Source: Lysobacteraceae bacterium | GTDB lineage: Bacteria > Pseudomonadota > Gammaproteobacteria > Xanthomonadales > BQJN01 | NCBI GenBank assembly: GCA_021604725.1 | Contig: BQJN01000011.1 | Coordinates: 1 to 59,720, forward strand | DNA: 59,720 nucleotides | Direction of reading: 5' to 3' | Shown: one piece after another, positions 55,940 through 59,720 of the stretch | How the letters are laid out: every line of letters begins with the position of its first letter | How positions within the stretch are numbered: the first letter of the stretch is position 1 | Notes under the pieces: model-generated | Told to the model about the DNA's origin: nothing | Seen by the model: the letters and a program-made list of their open reading frames with translations, nothing else | Database searches by the model: none | Program-made: the position numbers and the translations under genes

Positions 55940-56491
55940 ATGAGCGAATCGAGCAACACAAAAACACCGTTTCTGGCTCTCGCCGACTACGAAAAACGCT
56001 CACTCGTTCATGCTGTCGGTTTGCCCGAACAAATTCAGGCTCAGGGCGCGTGGTCGGGCATCGGCTTTCGACTCGGCGAGCTCTACTTGCTGGTCGGCTT
56101 GAAAGAGGTTGCAGAAATCCTGCACTTGCCACCGATGACCACCGTACCCGGATCCAAGGCCTGGTTGATGGGAATCGCCAATGTGCGAGGCAACCTGGTC
56201 GCCGTCGTTGACCTTCGGGGATTTCTGATCGGTCAGCGCACCAAGCTGTCCGATTCGTCGAGAGTTTTGGTGATCAGGCAAGAGGGCGGAAACGTTGGCT
56301 TGTTGATCGACGAGGTGCTTGGGCAGCGTCACTTGTTTGACGATGACAACAGTGACCAGGGCGGATTCGAAGAGACCATCGTCGCGCCATTCGTGCATCG
56401 AGGGTATCGGAAGGATGACATTGAGTGGGGTGTGTTTGATTCAATTCAGCTGACACAGACCACCGAATTTTTACAGGCGGCGGCGGCCTGA
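55940..56491 (+). CDS. pilI: CheW-like adaptor PilI
   Basis: 183 aa. CheW domain: GIGFRLGELYLLVGLKEVAEILHLPPMTTVPGSKAWLMGIANVRGNLVAVVDLRGF, with the NVRGN and DLRGF patterns typical of CheW. Couples the receptor PilJ to the kinase ChpA. 8 bases after pilH. Confidence 0.95.
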   Translation: MSESSNTKTPFLALADYEKRSLVHAVGLPEQIQAQGAWSGIGFRLGELYLLVGLKEVAEILHLPPMTTVPGSKAWLMGIANVRGNLVAVVDLRGFLIGQRTKLSDSSRVLVIRQEGGNVGLLIDEVLGQRHLFDDDNSDQGGFEETIVAPFVHRGYRKDDIEWGVFDSIQLTQTTEFLQAAAA

Positions 56492-56556
56492 TACACCAGT
56501 CGGAATAAAGACATGCTTGCTATGAAAATCAAACAAACAGCTACGGGGAAGCCACA

Positions 56557-58581
56557 ATGAGCACAACACCCGGGTCCCTCCAGACCAAGGAATCCAATCC
56601 GTTCTTCATCTTTCTCATCACGGTTCTTGTAATCCTGATTTTGGGTGTTGCGTACAACTTCTACGCGTTGGGCAAGGAAGTGAACCAGGACAGGGAATAC
56701 ATTCGCCTGTCTACTGATGTTCAGGTGTTGTCGCAGAAGATCGCCAAGTTCGCTGGGGAAGCGGCTTCCGGTAACCTCGACGCCTTCGACGAATTGCGAG
56801 CAACGACCAATCGCATTCAAGCCAGCATCGACTCGCTGGTGGCCGGCGACGATGTGATCGACCCAACGCCAGGGGCGGCGCAGGAAGAGCTGACCAAACT
56901 GGTTAATACCTGGCAGCCGATTCGCGCCAGCGTCGACAGCATATTGGCCCGAACCGACCTGGTTGTTGACGTGGCCGACACCGCCGACCAGTTCTCTGCT
57001 GATATTCCAATCTTGCAAGCACGTATGGATGAGGTGGTCAGAATCCTTACTGACCGCAACGCCCCGGCACAGCAAATTTACGTCGCCAACCGCCAGTTGG
57101 TTCTGGCCGACCGCATGCTGCGCCGCGTCGGTGACATTCTGCAGGGCGGCATCGCAGCGGTTACTGCGGCCGACGGATTTAGTCGCGATGCCCAGTTGTT
57201 TGGTCGCGTTCTTACGGGCTTGCTCAACGGCAATCCGGAATTGAATATTCAGGCCATTCAGGATGAAGAGGCGCTGGGTATTCTCGGCGGCGTATTCTCA
57301 GTGTTTGATGAGATCGGCCAAAACGTTGAGCAAATCCTCGAAGCCTCCACCGAGTTGTTTGAGGTGCGCGAAGCAGCCGAGCGAATCTTTATTGATAGTG
57401 AGGATTTGCTGGATGACGCCGAAGAGCTGGCGGCAGCGTTCTCAGCGTTAGGCGATCAGCGCCAGTTGCCCTCGGTCAATGCCGGGCTACTTGGGGTTGC
57501 CATTGCCGTACTGGTAGTTGTACTGATGGTCTTCCTGTTGTGGCGCGACAGTGTGCAGCGCTACGCGGTTACCGCCGACCTGAACCAGCGAAACCAGGAA
57601 GCTATTCTCCGCTTGCTCGATGAGATGGGATCGCTCGCTGAAGGGGACTTGACGGTAAAGGCAACCGTTACCGAGGACATCACAGGGGCCATCGCCGACT
57701 CCATCAACTTCGCGGTTGAGGCGTTGAGAAACCTGGTAACCACCATTAACGAAACAGCGGTGCAGGTCGCCTCCGCTGCCCAGGAAACGCAGGCAACGGC
57801 CATGCACCTGGCGGAAGCTTCCGAGCATCAGGCGCAGCAGATTACATCAGCCTCGGCGGCCATTAATGAAATCGCCGTGTCGATTGATGAGGTCTCGAAA
57901 AACTCAGCCGAATCAGCGGACGTTGCGCAACGCTCGGTAGCCATCGCCTCGAAAGGCGCACAGGTGGTGCGGCAGACGATTGAGGGCATGGACAACATTC
58001 GCGACCAGATTCAGGAAACATCGAAACGAATCAAACGCCTGGGTGAGAGCTCGCAGGAAATTGGTGACATCGTTGAATTGATTAACGACATCGCCGAACA
58101 AACAAACATTCTTGCTTTGAACGCCGCTATTCAGGCCGCATCAGCCGGTGAAGCAGGGCGCGGATTCGCGGTGGTCGCCGATGAAGTCCAGCGCTTGGCG
58201 GAACGCGCATCAAACGCTACGAAGCGAATCGAAACACTGGTACAGACCATTCAGGCCGATACCAACGAAGCGGTGATCTCGATGGAACAAACCACCTCGC
58301 AGGTGGTTAACGGGGCACGACTGGCCGAGAACGCCGGTGAAGCTCTGGGCGAAATTGAGCACGTATCGAATGACTTGGCTGATTTGATTCAGAACATCTC
58401 GGAAGCGGCGCGCCAACAGTCGGCTGCTGCGACCAACATTTCCGGAACGATGAACGTAATTCAGGAAATTACAACGCAAACGTCAGCAGGTACTTCACAA
58501 ACCGCCGACTCGATTGGTCACCTGGCCGAGTTGGCTAGTGAGCTTAGAAAGTCGGTAGCCGACTTTAAGCTGCCGGTCTGA
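56557..58581 (+). CDS. pilJ: Methyl-accepting chemotaxis receptor PilJ
   Basis: 674 aa. First membrane helix about 20-40 (FIFLITVLVILILGVAYNF), periplasmic PilJ domains to about 305, second helix (LLGVAIAVLVVVLMVFLLW), HAMP-like segment, then the MCP signalling hairpin with the tip INDIAEQTNILALNAAIQAA. Senses pilus-related signals, with PilA contacts reported in P. aeruginosa. Ribosome site GGGGAAGCC precedes ATG 56557. Confidence 0.96.
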   Translation: MSTTPGSLQTKESNPFFIFLITVLVILILGVAYNFYALGKEVNQDREYIRLSTDVQVLSQKIAKFAGEAASGNLDAFDELRATTNRIQASIDSLVAGDDVIDPTPGAAQEELTKLVNTWQPIRASVDSILARTDLVVDVADTADQFSADIPILQARMDEVVRILTDRNAPAQQIYVANRQLVLADRMLRRVGDILQGGIAAVTAADGFSRDAQLFGRVLTGLLNGNPELNIQAIQDEEALGILGGVFSVFDEIGQNVEQILEASTELFEVREAAERIFIDSEDLLDDAEELAAAFSALGDQRQLPSVNAGLLGVAIAVLVVVLMVFLLWRDSVQRYAVTADLNQRNQEAILRLLDEMGSLAEGDLTVKATVTEDITGAIADSINFAVEALRNLVTTINETAVQVASAAQETQATAMHLAEASEHQAQQITSASAAINEIAVSIDEVSKNSAESADVAQRSVAIASKGAQVVRQTIEGMDNIRDQIQETSKRIKRLGESSQEIGDIVELINDIAEQTNILALNAAIQAASAGEAGRGFAVVADEVQRLAERASNATKRIETLVQTIQADTNEAVISMEQTTSQVVNGARLAENAGEALGEIEHVSNDLADLIQNISEAARQQSAAATNISGTMNVIQEITTQTSAGTSQTADSIGHLAELASELRKSVADFKLPV

Positions 58582-58598
58582 CGTGGTAAGGCAATGAG

Positions 58599-59468
58599 GT
58601 GAGTGCCGAAAAAGTATTGGCCGAGCAGACGGTCGCATCAACGACCGATGCAATGGACGACAAGGCGTTCCGCCAATGGGCAGAACTCCTGGAGAAGCGG
58701 ACGGGCGTAGTTGTCCCGCCCGCGCGAAAGAGCTTTATGGTGACCAATCTGCGCATTCGTATGCGAGAGATTGGGTGCCCAAGCTTTGACAGTTATTACA
58801 GCGACCTGTTGGCAGGCGCAAAAGGGGCGGTTGAATGGGCGACCCTGGTAGACCGACTGACTGTGCACGAGACACGGTTCTTTCGGCACCAACCGTCATT
58901 GGATCTGGTGCGACAGTTTTTGGCTTCGCAACCAGCTCAGTCAGTTGAGCCGTTCGACGCCTGGAGCGTCGGCTGTTCGACCGGAGAAGAGGCATACAGT
59001 CTGGCTATGATTATCGACGCGCACTTAGCGGGCAGCGGACAGGAGCGACGCTTCAGCGTCACTGCGACCGATGTCAGCCAGCCCGCGTTGAGCTTTGGAC
59101 GAGCGGCCACCTATGGCTTGCATCGGCTTGCTGAGATTCCAACGCTGTTTCGTCAGCTGTATTGCGAGAAAATTGATGATCGGTACTTTCGCATCAGCGA
59201 CAAGCTGCGGCGACGGGTCGGCTTCGCATTAATGAACATGCTGGATATCGCTCGCGCCCCACTGGGTCGTCTGAATCTGGTCTTTTGTCAGAACGTTTTG
59301 ATCTATTTTCCTCGGGATCGTCGTCAAACCGTATTGAACGATATGGCCAATCGACTGCGACCCGGAGGGTGGCTGATCCTGGGGCCCGGTGAGGTAATGA
59401 CCTGGGAACATGAGCAAATGGAGCGAGTGGGTGGGCACCGAACTCTCGCCTGGCGTCGCAAGGCGTAG
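58599..59468 (+). CDS. pilK: CheR-type chemoreceptor methyltransferase PilK
   Basis: 289 aa from GTG 58599. CheR signatures: N-terminal helical domain (LLEKRTGVVVPPARKSFMVTNLRIRMREIG), TVHETRFFRHQPSLDLV, SAM pocket FDAWSVGCSTGEEAYSLAM, and NLVFCQNVLIYFPRDRRQTVLNDMANRLRPGGWLILGPGE. Methylates PilJ. 17 bases after pilJ. Confidence 0.94.
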   Translation: MSAEKVLAEQTVASTTDAMDDKAFRQWAELLEKRTGVVVPPARKSFMVTNLRIRMREIGCPSFDSYYSDLLAGAKGAVEWATLVDRLTVHETRFFRHQPSLDLVRQFLASQPAQSVEPFDAWSVGCSTGEEAYSLAMIIDAHLAGSGQERRFSVTATDVSQPALSFGRAATYGLHRLAEIPTLFRQLYCEKIDDRYFRISDKLRRRVGFALMNMLDIARAPLGRLNLVFCQNVLIYFPRDRRQTVLNDMANRLRPGGWLILGPGEVMTWEHEQMERVGGHRTLAWRRKA

Positions 59469-59481
59469 GTAAAAATATAAA

Positions 59482-59720
59482 TGAAACTACAAGACGACAT
59501 CGATTTTACCACCCTCAATTGGGTTAAACAGGAGCTCGACGAAACCCTGAAACAGGCGCGCCAGGCGCTTGAGGTTTTCGTTGAAGATCCCGTTGATACC
59601 AGCCAAATGCGCTTTTGTGCGACCTACCTGCACCAGGTACAAGGTACCTTGCGCATGGTCGAGCTTTATGGCGCCGGGCTGGTCGTCGAAGAAATGGAGC
59701 GCGTAGCTCTTGGCCTGCTC
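59482..59720 (+). CDS. chpA: ChpA chemosensory histidine kinase (N-terminal part, truncated by window)
   Basis: 79 codons, cut by the right edge. MKLQDDIDFTTLNWVKQELD starts as in ChpA, and QMRFCATYLHQVQGTLRMVELYGA is an Hpt-like or pseudo-Hpt helix (H-x-x-x-G). ChpA is a large hybrid kinase that phosphorylates PilG and PilH. The rest lies outside the window. Confidence 0.9.

Overview
The window comes from a gammaproteobacterial chromosome. This rests on gene order: a TonB-like gene, gshB and the Pil-Chp twitching cluster pilG-pilH-pilI-pilJ-pilK-chpA at the right end (an order known from Pseudomonas aeruginosa), plus plsY-birA-coaX, mnmG, prfC, a PII gene and ubiK. The order or genus cannot be fixed from what is visible. 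No rRNA, tRNA or CRISPR array was found.

Layout. (1) 1-235: the tail of an unidentified gene and a hairpin repeat. (2) 235-17.9 kb: a large chromosomal integron. An IntI integrase on the minus strand faces away from about 31 gene cassettes, all transcribed on the plus strand and separated by attC sites. The attC sites fall into at least six sequence families, so the array was built from many sources and not by copying one local site. Most cassette genes are short and unassigned. Recognisable ones include DUF805, DUF3658, DUF1801, DUF998, DUF4437 and cupin proteins, a VOC protein, a truncated GNAT and three toxin-antitoxin modules. An IS30-family element interrupts the array after cassette 7. 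The distal attC sites have mutated core triplets. (3) 17.9-21.2 kb: a LysR regulator divergent from pirin, an isochorismatase-like hydrolase and a DUF1772 membrane protein. (4) 21.37-21.69 kb: two tandem copies of a 152-153 bp TA-flanked repeat, whose third copy lies inverted at 44.2 kb. (5) 21.7-32.9 kb: small plus-strand accessory genes (GNAT, M23 peptidase, MORN-type repeats, HD hydrolase, serine hydrolase, VOC and small membrane proteins). Attenuated attC-like remnants in its left part suggest an eroded older stretch of the same array. (6) 32.9-59.7 kb: core chromosome, with prfC, PII, ubiK, a split TRAP transporter wrapped around a Ser/Thr kinase gene, a PilZ protein, a DUF1631 protein, a cobalamin riboswitch with a BtuB-type receptor, a MipZ-like ATPase, mnmG, a plsY-birA-coaX-SPOR operon, and tonB-gshB divergent from the Pil-Chp chemosensory operon.

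How the genes work together. IntI with attI and attC captures and shuffles cassettes. Toxin-antitoxin cassettes normally stabilise such arrays, but here two of the three toxin genes look broken beside intact antitoxin genes; only YefM-YoeB looks whole. In the core, PII has a good sigma-54 promoter candidate, which suggests nitrogen control. The Pil proteins form a complete input, adaptor, methylation and response-regulator set for type IV pilus motility, with ChpA cut by the window edge.

The strongest candidate for something undescribed is the 152-153 bp repeat. Its copies differ in sequence, yet the two arms of several hairpins change together so that pairing is kept. That indicates selection on a folded RNA or single-stranded DNA within a TA-flanked, MITE-like unit.
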